In this document: piece after piece, positions 55,740 to 64,000 of the stretch | How positions within the stretch are numbered: the first letter of the stretch is position 1 | How the letters are laid out: each line of letters starts with the position of its first letter | Source of the DNA: Silvimonas iriomotensis | Lineage (GTDB): Bacteria; Pseudomonadota; Gammaproteobacteria; Burkholderiales; Chitinibacteraceae | Direction of reading: 5' to 3' | NCBI RefSeq assembly: GCF_014645535.1 | Contig: NZ_BMLX01000003.1 | Location: forward strand, 372,001-436,000 | DNA: 64,000 nt | Notes under the pieces: model-generated | The model's input: only the letters and a program-made list of their open reading frames with translations | What the model was told of the DNA's origin: nothing | The model's database searches: none | Position numbers and translations under genes: made by a program

Positions 55740-56813
55740 TTAATGCGGCCCGCGCAACAACTGCTGGATCTGCAAGAGGCAGGTGACTTCTGCCATGCGC
55801 CGGCGGGTGAGGGCGGCGGCCTGGCTGAACGGGCCTTTGCGGCCAAGGATGGCGGCAAGGCAGTGGTCGTAGATCGGGCCGGGCAGCGACCAGCTACTGC
55901 TGTGCGCGCCGTGCGTTACGGTCAGGACATCCAGATTGCCTTGCCGATCCTGGCGGATCACCCGGCCGTCGCGCAGATGGATCGCCAGCCCCTTTTGCCC
56001 GCCTGCCGGGCCGGCATATTTGTTCAGCCAGATGTCGGTGCTGATACCGCCAATCCGCCCATGCAGATGGGCTTGTCCTTCTGCGGTGACCAGATCGGTG
56101 CGCACAATCGGCTGGCCCAGACGGTCTTTGGCATGCGCCAGCTGCAACTGCAGCGTGTCCTCGCCGCCCAGGGCGTGGATCAATTCGCGGATCAGTGCCA
56201 GCACGTGGGTGCCGGTATCCAGAATGACGCCGTCGGGGTGGCGCAGCTGGCGGGTGTCCGGCTCGCCGGTGGCAAAATTAAGGGCAATGGGCTCGCCCGC
56301 GGCGTTAAACCCACTGGGTTCTTGCAGGAAGCCTTCCAGCCGCGTGATATCAGACAGCGCCAGTGAGACTGACAGACTGGCCTCGTCGTTAGCCTGCCAC
56401 CGCGGATTGATGTCCGCGCCAGGGTGCGTGGCCAGCCAGCTGGTGCGGGCCATCCAGTGATCCAGCGCCAGAACGCGTCGGGCGTGGGCCGGCTCTGCGA
56501 TCAAGGCGTTGAGCCGGGCCATTTGCGCCAGGCTGGCGACGACGGGTTTCTCGACACAAATGCGCGGCACGGCGCTGGCCAGCGCCTCTTGCAGCACGGG
56601 CAGGTGGCTGGTGCTTGATGTGGTAATGAACAGGATATCCAGCGGCTGCGCCAGCAACGCCGCCAGGCTGTCGCAGCGCGTGACCCCGGCGGGCGCGCGG
56701 GCCGGATCGGTATCAAATCCGTAACAGGGTGTATCGGCCATGCCCAGCCGTTGCAACGCTGGCAAGTAAGCGGTCTGAACCACCGCGCCCAATCCGGCAA
56801 ACCCGATCTGCAT
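55740..56813 (-). CDS. Gfo/Idh/MocA-family oxidoreductase
   Basis: This 357-residue NAD(P)-dependent oxidoreductase has the N-terminal Rossmann motif GFAGLGAVVQTAYLPALQRLG (about 4-24) and FITTSSTSHLPVLQEALASAVPRICVEKPVVAS with the conserved EKP motif near residue 95. It also has DTGTHVLALIRELIH typical of the C-terminal domain. Such enzymes act on sugars, inositols or related compounds. The adjacent gene at 57045 is divergent; both may belong to carbohydrate modification, but the substrate is not known. Confidence 0.87.
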   Translation of the reverse strand: MQIGFAGLGAVVQTAYLPALQRLGMADTPCYGFDTDPARAPAGVTRCDSLAALLAQPLDILFITTSSTSHLPVLQEALASAVPRICVEKPVVASLAQMARLNALIAEPAHARRVLALDHWMARTSWLATHPGADINPRWQANDEASLSVSLALSDITRLEGFLQEPSGFNAAGEPIALNFATGEPDTRQLRHPDGVILDTGTHVLALIRELIHALGGEDTLQLQLAHAKDRLGQPIVRTDLVTAEGQAHLHGRIGGISTDIWLNKYAGPAGGQKGLAIHLRDGRVIRQDRQGNLDVLTVTHGAHSSSWSLPGPIYDHCLAAILGRKGPFSQAAALTRRRMAEVTCLLQIQQLLRGPH

Positions 56814-57044
56814 ATGTTTTTCCTGTGTGTCGGCAACATGTAACGCACTGCGTCTGACGATACCTGAGGGTACAAAATTCTGCCGGCGCAGCCATCCACA
56901 AGCGCCCTGTATTTATTGATCATATCGCCGGTTGCACCGGCATGCCGCAGACAAAATGCACACCCGCCCCGGTTTGTACGGCGCAATGGCGCGCTGCGTT
57001 GCACGCCACCCGTTCCGTCACCCGTCATCGCGTGGAGTCTGGTT

Positions 57045-58022
57045 GTGGTTCTGCCCGGCAAGAATACGCACATCTTTTATGTGCATAGCCCCGTTACGTG
57101 GTCACTGGCCCAGGCCGTGATCGCCCGGCTGGACCGGGCAGACGTGCGCGTGATTGGCGCGCGCGGCATGATCGGGCCGGGTGTTGATCTGGCGGTGACC
57201 GACGATGGCGGGGTCTCTATTGACGAGACCTGCAGCTATCTGCAGCAGTTGCTGGGCGTGTGCCAGCCTGGACGCGGCCTGGTGTTGTATCTGCCGCATT
57301 CGGTGTTTCTGGCCGGACAATTGCTGCGCTTCAGCGCCCGGGTGCAGCAGATTTTCTATCTGGAAGAAGGGCAGACCAGCACCTGTCCGGCGCGTCTTGC
57401 CCACATCCCGCCCTTGCTGGCCGATGCCGTGCCACTCTTGCATGCCTTGCACCAGCACGGGCTGCTGGATGCCCTGCAACTGGACCCGGCCGACGTATTG
57501 CGTCTGCCAGTGACACCGGGCGTCGGGTTTGATTGGCAGCACCCCGGCTACGGCGGCTGTTTTGCCTGTTCTGCCGATGCATTTGCCGGTCTGCCTAGCG
57601 TCACCTTGCTGGATCTGCCCCGGCATCCGCAGTTGCAGGCGGCACAGCTGGTGAGTTTTGCCAGCATCCTGAACGGGCTGGTACCCGCCGGTGCGGCCTG
57701 GCAAGACCAGGTGAGCGCGCGCTGCGCCCGGTTGTTGTCTATGGCAGAAGCGCTGGACCGGCAGCGCGACATGGCCCACGCCCTCTTGTTCCGGCTGCAC
57801 CCGCGCGACGCGCACGGTCTGCCGCGCTGGTTTTACGACGCCTGGCAACGTTACGCACGGACGTATCCGTGCTGGTGTGAACTGCACGGCCTTGATGTAC
57901 TGGCCGAGCCGGCATTGCATAACTTTGCCCACTATCATGTCATTGGCCCCAGCGCGCAGAGCAAATACGTCAGCGCCTGGTGGGGCGCAGCGCGCCTGAC
58001 GCAGGCGCCGGCAGTCCTCTGA
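57045..58022 (+). CDS. Uncharacterised protein, possibly glycosyltransferase-like
   Basis: This 325-residue protein starts best at GTG 57045, with GGAG seven bases upstream; a frame from 56916 would overlap the divergent promoter region. No signal peptide or membrane segment is clear. The N-terminus VVLPGKNTHIFYVHSPVTWSLAQAVIARL and the closing VLFRLHPRD-like and NFAHYHVIGPSAQSKYVSAWWGA segments resemble glycan-biosynthesis proteins in tone (sialyltransferase/GT-B style), but no family can be named. It is divergent from the Gfo/Idh gene. Confidence 0.6.
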   Translation: MVLPGKNTHIFYVHSPVTWSLAQAVIARLDRADVRVIGARGMIGPGVDLAVTDDGGVSIDETCSYLQQLLGVCQPGRGLVLYLPHSVFLAGQLLRFSARVQQIFYLEEGQTSTCPARLAHIPPLLADAVPLLHALHQHGLLDALQLDPADVLRLPVTPGVGFDWQHPGYGGCFACSADAFAGLPSVTLLDLPRHPQLQAAQLVSFASILNGLVPAGAAWQDQVSARCARLLSMAEALDRQRDMAHALLFRLHPRDAHGLPRWFYDAWQRYARTYPCWCELHGLDVLAEPALHNFAHYHVIGPSAQSKYVSAWWGAARLTQAPAVL

Positions 58023-58695
58023 ACCCCGGTTTGCCGTGCACCAGACCTGTTTCTGGTGACCAGCTGCAATCACATGGCCCAGATGGGTAATACCACTTTG
58101 TGTCGCGGTGACTGGAAACGGGCTGTCATCCTCTCTGGCGCTTGCGCCGCGCTTTCTGGCAAATGCTGTCAATTGTAGAAAGCATTCTGGCTCGCGTGCA
58201 GATGGCAAAACAGCGCGCCGATTGCGCTTTTCCTGCAACACTTGTTTTTTGCCGTTCGTCGGCAATCCGGCCCGGTAACGAAAGCCTGTAACGTGCACCT
58301 GGCTTGTGCGTGGTATCAGCCATGATTTGGTGCAAGTGGCGGTAATTGCTAGGTTTTATGCCATTCAAGACGGCGTTTTTGTGCGCCGCGACGAGGCACG
58401 CAAAAGGCGGTGGCTGCTATGGGCAGGCGCGCTTGTCGCAAGGGCGATACAGGTCGTCACCGGATTTTTTGCGCCAACCCGAATTGACAGTTTGAGCGCC
58501 ATGTCGCGTAATTGAGTCAAACAAAAAGGCGAGACGACGACGACTTGCTGGCAGGACGGGGGAGGCGCCAGCAAGTCGTTGCGCTAAAAATGCAGTAAAA
58601 AATATAAGACCACTTGGCCGCTTCATATAAATCAACTCAAAGGCCAGGGGTTGATCTCCCGTAAAGGGAAATGCTGATCCAGACAGAGGGCGGCG
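58023..58695. other. 673-base gap with a long inverted repeat
   Basis: No gene is recognised here. A frame at 58306-58515 reads like weak coding sequence but matches nothing. A perfect 13-base inverted repeat lies at 58540-58579. The last 100 bases are AT-rich and may hold the promoter of the membrane protein at 58696. Confidence 0.45.
58540..58579. terminator. Perfect 13-bp hairpin
   Basis: ACGACTTGCTGGC and GCCAGCAAGTCGT are separated by 14 bases. On the minus strand it is followed after about ten bases by a T-rich run, so it may end a minus-strand transcript; on the plus strand there is no T run. It may instead be a protein-binding or RNA-stability element. Confidence 0.4.
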
Positions 58696-59145
58696 ATGGA
58701 ACTGAAACTGCAAGACGGGCTATACCGGGGCGTGCTGGCACTGTTGGCTGGCGTGTTTTTTCTCTCTTTTGCGTTCTGGCTGATGGTGGTGTGTCGTATC
58801 GACATGCCACTGGTGCTGGCCGCCCTGGGTACTTGCGCCATCGGCTTTGCCGTGTGGGCGCTGGGCTGGTTGTCCGCCGCGGACACCTTTCCGTTCTTGC
58901 TGGCGGCGCTCAGCATCGTCTGCAGTGCGCTCATGCCGGTGTTTTGTGTGTTGTTGCAACGTCATGGTCACCCCGGCCAGCCCTGGCCGGATGAAACCAT
59001 CCACTGGCAATTGATGCTGTTGATTCCGGTGCTGGGCATGGCCTTGCGTGATCTTTGGCTGGCGTACCAACGGCGTGCGCCAGCACCTGCAACCAGACCG
59101 CGTTACGGCACCGCCGCAGGTGCGGGCTGGAGCATGTCGCTCTGA
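58696..59145 (+). CDS. Hypothetical four-helix membrane protein
   Basis: This 149-residue protein has four hydrophobic segments: GVLALLAGVFFLSFAFWLMVV, PLVLAALGTCAIGFAVWALGW, PFLLAALSIVCSALMPVFCVL and QLMLLIPVLGMALRDLWLA. It ends in a basic, alanine-rich tail. No family is recognised. It precedes the binding-protein gene by about 106 bases on the same strand, so co-transcription is possible but not shown. Confidence 0.65.
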   Translation: MELKLQDGLYRGVLALLAGVFFLSFAFWLMVVCRIDMPLVLAALGTCAIGFAVWALGWLSAADTFPFLLAALSIVCSALMPVFCVLLQRHGHPGQPWPDETIHWQLMLLIPVLGMALRDLWLAYQRRAPAPATRPRYGTAAGAGWSMSL

Positions 59146-59251
59146 CATCCTGATTTTCTGGTTTCCCGTTGTTTTGCAATGCAGCCTCCGGCCCGTTCCA
59201 CGGCCGGGTAGCCCTTGTTTTGCCCTTCATCTGCCGCAGGAGACCCAAGCC

Positions 59252-60370
59252 ATGAAGCGACTGATGTGCGCAATTCTTGCCACGCTGGCCCTGAATGCCC
59301 GTGCGGATATCAATATTGGCGAATCGGTGCCGACCACGGGTCTGGCCAGTGTCACCGGCAAGGCGCTGGCGGTCGGCGCGTCGATCTACTTCGGCCGCGT
59401 CAACGCCCAGGGCGGGATCAATGGCGAGCCAGTCAATCTGATCACCCGTGACGACGCGTACGATCCGACGCGGACCATGGCCAATACCCGCGAGTTGATC
59501 GACAAGGAAAACGTGGTTGCGCTTGTGGGCTATTACGGCACGGCACCGCTGCAGCAATTGTTGCAATCCAAAGCGCTGGAAAACGCGGGCGTACCGCTGG
59601 TGGGGGCGTATACCGGCGCCGAGAGCGTGCGCAATCCGGGTAGCCCGTATTTCTTCCAGACCCGCGCCGGTTACAGCCAGGAAGTCGAGAAAATTGTGGT
59701 GCTGCTGCACCGCTCGCTGGGGATCAAGCGCATTGCCGTGCTGGCGCAAAAAGACAGTTTTGGCGAGGCCGGTTACAACGCCATCAAGGCAGAACTGGCC
59801 CGCCACAATATGCAACTGGCCGGTGAAGCCTGGTATGACCGCAATACCGGTGATACGGCGGCGGCGGCCATTGAACTGGCCAAAATGAATCCGGAAGCGG
59901 TGATCATGGTGGCGATCTCCAAACCGGCGGCGACGTTTACCAAACAGTTCAAGGCGGCTGGCGGCACCTCGCAGTTGTATGGTCTGTCGGCCATCCAGTT
60001 TGATGAAGTCACCCGGCAAGCGGGCCTGAATGTGGCGCACGGGCTGGGCTTGTCGCAAGTGTTCCCGGCGCCCACCAACGCGCAACTGAAGATTGTGCGT
60101 GACTTCCAGCAAGACGCCGACGCGTTTCTCAAGTCGGGTGAGTACCCCAGCTACGCGCTGCTGGAGGGGTATATCTCTGCCCGTATCCTGACCGAAGCAT
60201 TGCGCCGTGCCGGCAAGAACCCCACGCGTGCCACGGTCTACCAGGCGCTCAACGACATGAAGCGCTATGACCTGGGCGGCTATGTGGTGGACTTCAGCGA
60301 TAAAAAGCGGCTGGGTTCGGGCTTTGTTGAACTGACCATGATTTCTGCCACGGGTACGCTCACGCGTTAG
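59252..60370 (+). CDS. Branched-chain-type periplasmic binding protein (orphan)
   Basis: This 372-residue protein has a signal peptide (MKRLMCAILATLALNARA) and the LivJ-like fold: INIGESVPTTGLASVTGKAL, GGINGEPVNLITRDDAYDPTRT, VALVGYYGTAPLQQLLQ and YDLGGYVVDFSD. AGGAG lies ten bases before ATG 59252. It is a paralogue of the gene at 30726 (same spacing and YDLGG ending) but not a recent copy. There is no transporter gene beside it. A GGDEF-EAL gene converges with it. The ligand is unknown. Confidence 0.87.
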   Translation: MKRLMCAILATLALNARADINIGESVPTTGLASVTGKALAVGASIYFGRVNAQGGINGEPVNLITRDDAYDPTRTMANTRELIDKENVVALVGYYGTAPLQQLLQSKALENAGVPLVGAYTGAESVRNPGSPYFFQTRAGYSQEVEKIVVLLHRSLGIKRIAVLAQKDSFGEAGYNAIKAELARHNMQLAGEAWYDRNTGDTAAAAIELAKMNPEAVIMVAISKPAATFTKQFKAAGGTSQLYGLSAIQFDEVTRQAGLNVAHGLGLSQVFPAPTNAQLKIVRDFQQDADAFLKSGEYPSYALLEGYISARILTEALRRAGKNPTRATVYQALNDMKRYDLGGYVVDFSDKKRLGSGFVELTMISATGTLTR

Positions 60371-60453
60371 GCCAGGTTTCGCCGTCAACCTTGTTGTATG
60401 CGTTGTAGAAGTAGAAGTGCATTTGCTCTGACTCCCAACAATGCAGTCACTCC

Positions 60454-60478
60454 GGCCCGCCTTGCGCGGGCCATTTTT
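60454..60478 (+). terminator. Terminator of binding-protein gene
   Basis: GGCCCGC and GCGGGCC form a seven-base-pair stem with a CTTGC loop, followed by ATTTTT. It lies between the binding-protein gene and the converging GGDEF-EAL gene. Confidence 0.8.
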
Positions 60479-60500
60479 CTTGCCGGGTCAGGCGGATCGC

Positions 60501-63224
60501 TCAGCCGGCCTGCGCATCCTGGTGCTGCCAGTCATGCCAGGCGCGTTGCCAGTCACGCATGGGCACCGGCCGCCCCAGCAAATAGCCCTGAAACGCGCGG
60601 CAATCCATGCTGGTCAGATACACCATCTGATCCTGCGTTTCCACGCCTTCGGCAATCACCTGCAAACCCAGCGAGCGGCCGATGGCGATAATGGCGCGCA
60701 CAATGGCGGCGTCGTTGCCGCTGCTGATCAGGTCGCGCACAAAGCTCTGGTCGATCTTGATCTGGTCCAGCGGCAATTGCTTGAGATAAGACAGTGACGA
60801 GAAACCGGTGCCGAAATCATCCAGCGAGAACGTCACCCCCAGCTGCCGGATCTGCTGCATGCGTTCGACCACTTCGCCCACTTTTTCCAGCACCACGCTT
60901 TCGGTTAGTTCCAGTTGCAACCGGGCCGGGTTGGCGCCGGTGGCTTCCAGCGCGCTGCGCACCCGCGCCGCAAAGTCGGGCCGGTGGAACTGGCGGGCGC
61001 TGACGTTGATGGCAATTTTCAGATCACGCGTTTGCGGTTGCTGCGCCCAGCGCACCAGTTGCTCACAGGCGGTATGCAACACCCATTGCCCCAGGCGCAG
61101 GATCAGGCCGGTTTCTTCCGCAACCGGGATAAACACCGCGGGCGACACCGCCGGGTGATGTTCCGGCGTCCAGCGCAGCAGGGCTTCAGCGCCCAGCAAG
61201 CCGTGATCCAGGCTGAATTGCGGTTGATAGTACAACTGGAATTCGGCCCGGTTCAGCCCGCCGCGCAAGGCCGATTCCAGCGAAGAACGGGTATCGATCA
61301 CATCCTGCAGCGCCGGGCTGAACAGGCAAAAGGCGTTGCGCCCGGCGGCCTTGGCCTGGTAGAGCGCGACATCCGCTTGCTTGAGCAAGGTGCGGATCTC
61401 GGTATCCTGGCCCTGGAACAGCGTGACGCCAATGCTGGAGGTGCTGTGAAACGGCAGGTCGTCATCCTGCAAGGGCCAGGTCTGATCAAGCGCGGCGCGG
61501 ATGATCTCGGTGCGGGTTTCGGCGTGGTGCAGCGCCACCGTGCGCTCGTGCCCCAGGTTTTCCAGGATCACCACGTATTCGTCTCCGCCCAGCCGGCAGA
61601 CCATGCCGGCGGGTTCGGCCGTCTGCATCAGCCGTTGCGCCACCGCCAGCAGCAGGCGATCACCGATCTCATGACCGCGTGTGTCGTTGAGCAGCTTGAA
61701 GTTATCCAGGTCCAGGATCATCAGTGCGCCAAACTGGCCAGACTGCCCGCTGGCCTTGAGCGCCTGATCCAGTTTGTCCATCAACAGGCGCCGGTTGGGC
61801 AAGCCGGTGAGCGAGTCAAAATACGCCAGATGCCGGATCTGTTCTTCCGCCGCTTTGCGGTCGCTGATGTCATGCACCACCATCTGCAACAGCGGATGAC
61901 CATCAAGGATAAGGCCGGTCATCAGCACTTCCACCGGGAACGATTCGCCGTTATCCAGGCGCTTGTACACCCACTCGACGCGGATATTGCCGTCCCGCCG
62001 CAACTGCGCCAGACACTCATCACGCTTGACCGTGGAGAGCGTGCCATCGGGCTGGACCGGCGGCCACAGATCATCCGGCGCGGTCTGCATCAACTCGGCG
62101 CGTGACCGTGCGCCCATCAGCCGGATCGCCGCCGGGTTGCAGTCGATCATGTGGAAGTCTTTGTCACGCAGCCACACGGCATCAATGGTGGCGTCATGCA
62201 GGGTGCGAAATCTTGTTTCAGAGCGCAGCAATTCTTCGCGGCTATTGCTCAGGGCTTCGATTGATTCCAGCTCCGCCAGCCGGGTGCGGTAGGCGTGCCG
62301 GGTAATTGCAATGCTGATGATGGAGAAAATCAGCAACACCAGCGCGGCCGCCATGACCTCTTGCCGCCATGAGGCCAGATAATCCTCGGTGGCCTGGCCG
62401 ACAAAAATGAACAGCGGCTGGCCATCGATCGGCCGGAAAGACATGCGCCGGCGCGTGTTATCCAGCTTGACCACAGTTTCGTAGGTCGCGCCTTCGGGGT
62501 GGTTATGCACGTAATCGCTGGTGGTTTGCGACACAATGGCTTTGCCATCCGGTGTGTTCATGGCCGGGCTGGGCGGCAGCCGGAACCAGGCGCGCAAGTC
62601 TTTGTCGCGCATGGAAATCATGCCGTGCGGGCCCAGATCAAACGGGTGATAAAGACTGTTGAACCAGTCCAGCGGCAACAGCGCGTAGGCCATGCCGGCA
62701 AACGAGCCATCGGGCGCGGTAATGCGCCGGCCAATGGCCATGGACCACGCGCCGGTAACCCGGCTGACCCCCAGATCGGAAATCTGCGCTTCCCGCGTGT
62801 TGTTGGCCGCCAGGCGCTTGAACAGGTCGCGGTCAGACACATTGCGCGCCGGGCCTGCCGGCACTTTGTCGCCATACAGCACGTGACCGTGCGCATCGGC
62901 AATGCGCAAGCCTTCAACTTCCGGGATCAGCTGATGCTGGGCGTAGATAAACCGGTTGATGGATTCCTCATCAATGCCGCCGCGCGCCAGTTGGCGCTCT
63001 GATTCGGTAGCGATCGAGAACAAGCCGACATCGATTTTCTTGAGGGTGCCAGAGACATTGATGGCCAGGGATTGCGCCAGGTTCTGCGTGGCCTGGATCG
63101 CCTGACGTTCATATTGCTGATGGCTTTGCCATAGCGCCGCGGCCACCAGGACATAGACAAACGCATTCAACAGCACGAGGGCGGCGACGAGTCTGCTGAC
63201 CAACGGGCTCCTGGGAGCGGTCAT
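60501..63224 (-). CDS. Cache-PAS-GGDEF-EAL c-di-GMP enzyme
   Basis: This 907-residue inner-membrane protein has a membrane helix at about 8-30, a periplasmic dCache-like sensor (about 31-290), a second helix (about 290-312), a PAS domain (about 335-460, with WLRDKDFHMIDCNPAAIRLMG), a GGDEF domain (GGDEY at 546-550) and an EAL domain (EALLRW from 680, with ELTES and DDFGTGFSSL). The cyclase and phosphodiesterase motifs look intact. It probably links an external small-molecule signal to c-di-GMP. The neighbouring binding-protein gene converges with it. Confidence 0.94.
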   Translation of the reverse strand: MTAPRSPLVSRLVAALVLLNAFVYVLVAAALWQSHQQYERQAIQATQNLAQSLAINVSGTLKKIDVGLFSIATESERQLARGGIDEESINRFIYAQHQLIPEVEGLRIADAHGHVLYGDKVPAGPARNVSDRDLFKRLAANNTREAQISDLGVSRVTGAWSMAIGRRITAPDGSFAGMAYALLPLDWFNSLYHPFDLGPHGMISMRDKDLRAWFRLPPSPAMNTPDGKAIVSQTTSDYVHNHPEGATYETVVKLDNTRRRMSFRPIDGQPLFIFVGQATEDYLASWRQEVMAAALVLLIFSIISIAITRHAYRTRLAELESIEALSNSREELLRSETRFRTLHDATIDAVWLRDKDFHMIDCNPAAIRLMGARSRAELMQTAPDDLWPPVQPDGTLSTVKRDECLAQLRRDGNIRVEWVYKRLDNGESFPVEVLMTGLILDGHPLLQMVVHDISDRKAAEEQIRHLAYFDSLTGLPNRRLLMDKLDQALKASGQSGQFGALMILDLDNFKLLNDTRGHEIGDRLLLAVAQRLMQTAEPAGMVCRLGGDEYVVILENLGHERTVALHHAETRTEIIRAALDQTWPLQDDDLPFHSTSSIGVTLFQGQDTEIRTLLKQADVALYQAKAAGRNAFCLFSPALQDVIDTRSSLESALRGGLNRAEFQLYYQPQFSLDHGLLGAEALLRWTPEHHPAVSPAVFIPVAEETGLILRLGQWVLHTACEQLVRWAQQPQTRDLKIAINVSARQFHRPDFAARVRSALEATGANPARLQLELTESVVLEKVGEVVERMQQIRQLGVTFSLDDFGTGFSSLSYLKQLPLDQIKIDQSFVRDLISSGNDAAIVRAIIAIGRSLGLQVIAEGVETQDQMVYLTSMDCRAFQGYLLGRPVPMRDWQRAWHDWQHQDAQAG

Positions 63225-63456
63225 GGCGGGCGCTTTCTGTTTGTGGCTCAGAGAAGGTGGGCCTGAACCTGTTATAGCACAGCGCCTGGCGGGGCGCGGA
63301 TACCCGGTTTGACCGCATCCAGGGCAAGTCGCAGCGCCCGACCCAAAGGCCCGCAGGCGGTGTTTTGCCCACGGGCCTTCGTACGCCAGGTCTTTCTGTC
63401 ACGCCGGGAAATCTGTTATCAATGAGATAGATAGCAGTGTTATGTGACAAAACGGC

Positions 63457-64000
63457 TCAAGAAGCCAGCCGATACCGCCCGATTTCCGACGTCAGGCGGG
63501 ACACAATCTGTTGCAGCGCATCGGCCGAGCGCGCAGTGCTCTGCGCCGACTCACTATTGTGTTCGGTCATCTGCGCCACGTTTTCTACCTGGTTGGCGAT
63601 CACATTGCTGGCTGCGCTTTGTTCGGCAATGGCGCTGGTGATCTGCCCGACGAGTTCCACCGCCGTGCTGGAGGACTGGCGGATGGTCGAGATCGACGTC
63701 TCGGCCTGCGCCGCGCGCTCGACTGCGCCACGGGCGATCTCCACTGCGTTGACCATCTGGCTGTTGGCGTCATGGCTGGTCGATTGCATCTGCTGCACGA
63801 TGGTCCGGATCTCGATAGCCGACGACGCGGTGCGCTCGGCCAGCTTGCGCACTTCATCCGCCACCACGGCAAAACCGCGGCCGGCATCCCCGGCGCGTGC
63901 CGCTTCAATGGCGGCATTCAGGGCCAGCAGATTGGTCTGGTCCGCCACTTCCTTGATCACCTGCAGCACCGAGTCGACTTGCTGGCTGCTGCTCTGCACT
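63457..64000 (-). CDS. Methyl-accepting chemotaxis protein, C-terminal part (5' end outside window)
   Basis: The reverse strand is open from the window edge to a stop at 63457, giving about 180 residues of chemoreceptor signalling domain. The kinase-contact hairpin [41 protein letters not shown] is visible, followed by methylation-helix residues ([20 protein letters not shown]) and a C-terminus RYRLAS without an obvious CheR-tethering pentapeptide. The sensor part is outside the window. The downstream neighbour on the same strand is the GGDEF-EAL gene, 232 bases away. Confidence 0.93.
   Translation of the reverse strand, partial: VQSSSQQVDSVLQVIKEVADQTNLLALNAAIEAARAGDAGRGFAVVADEVRKLAERTASSAIEIRTIVQQMQSTSHDANSQMVNAVEIARGAVERAAQAETSISTIRQSSSTAVELVGQITSAIAEQSAASNVIANQVENVAQMTEHNSESAQSTARSADALQQIVSRLTSEIGRYRLAS

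Noticed and set aside
46634-58101. TAATACCACTTTGT present at 46634 and again at 58088
   Set aside because: A few shared 14-mers are expected by chance in 64 kb, and the contexts around the two copies do not match.
58306-58515. 69-codon frame in the gap before 58696
   Set aside because: It reads slightly better than random but has no Shine-Dalgarno sequence and no recognised family.

Overview
The window reads as chromosomal DNA from a GC-rich, aerobic, motile Gram-negative bacterium. The best guess is a betaproteobacterium, possibly of the Neisseriales/Chitinibacteraceae type. This rests on gene content: hemP-hmuRSTUV haem uptake, PEP-CTERM proteins, glutathione-dependent formaldehyde oxidation, Wzm/Wzt polysaccharide export and many GGDEF/EAL and chemoreceptor genes. 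It is an inference, because no rRNA or other taxonomic marker is present.

Layout. 1-5952: methionine region, with metR (cut by the window edge) divergent from metE, then a mesX-mesD pair (folate-independent, O2-linked methionine synthase) and a flavin reductase. 6183-8997: a Tat-exported DUF1254 protein, then the 5' stub of a second DUF1254 gene joined out of frame to the 3' part of a TPR/GT9-like glycosyltransferase gene, which looks like a deletion scar. 9132-17687: a six-gene minus-strand surface polysaccharide operon (methyltransferase, GT2-GT4 fusion, zinc-ribbon methyltransferase, Wzm, Wzt, FkbM methyltransferase), visibly more AT-rich than its flanks. 18169-34068: housekeeping and accessory genes, including an outer-membrane protein, a peptidase E that appears to start at CTG, an orphan MlaC, the frmA-frmB formaldehyde pair, periplasmic binding proteins, a MarR/MFS pair, rlhA and an AraC/DMT exporter pair. 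34095-35420: a soluble PAS-PAS chemoreceptor. 35517-42097: haem uptake locus hemP-hmuR-hmuS-hmuT-hmuU-hmuV, with a strong Fur box before hemP and a terminator-like hairpin between hmuR and hmuS. 42295-43939: an ABM monooxygenase and a siderophore-interacting reductase, divergent from a MarR gene across a direct repeat. 44581-52446: two PEP-CTERM proteins, an OmpA-like porin, a PLP ammonia-lyase, a Tat-exported phosphoesterase, a nucleotidyltransferase-like protein and a tandem Mop protein. 52558-64000: two large GGDEF-EAL proteins, an RsbQ-like hydrolase, an oxidoreductase, unknown genes, an orphan amino-acid-binding protein and the end of a chemoreceptor.

The most interesting items are the mesX-mesD-flavin reductase set beside metE, the chimeric junction near 8040, the CTG start of peptidase E, the putative attenuator inside the hmu locus, the direct repeats over the MarR/SIP start region, and the RsbQ-like hydrolase beside a GGDEF-EAL gene. 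No CRISPR array, insertion sequence, tRNA or rRNA was recognised.
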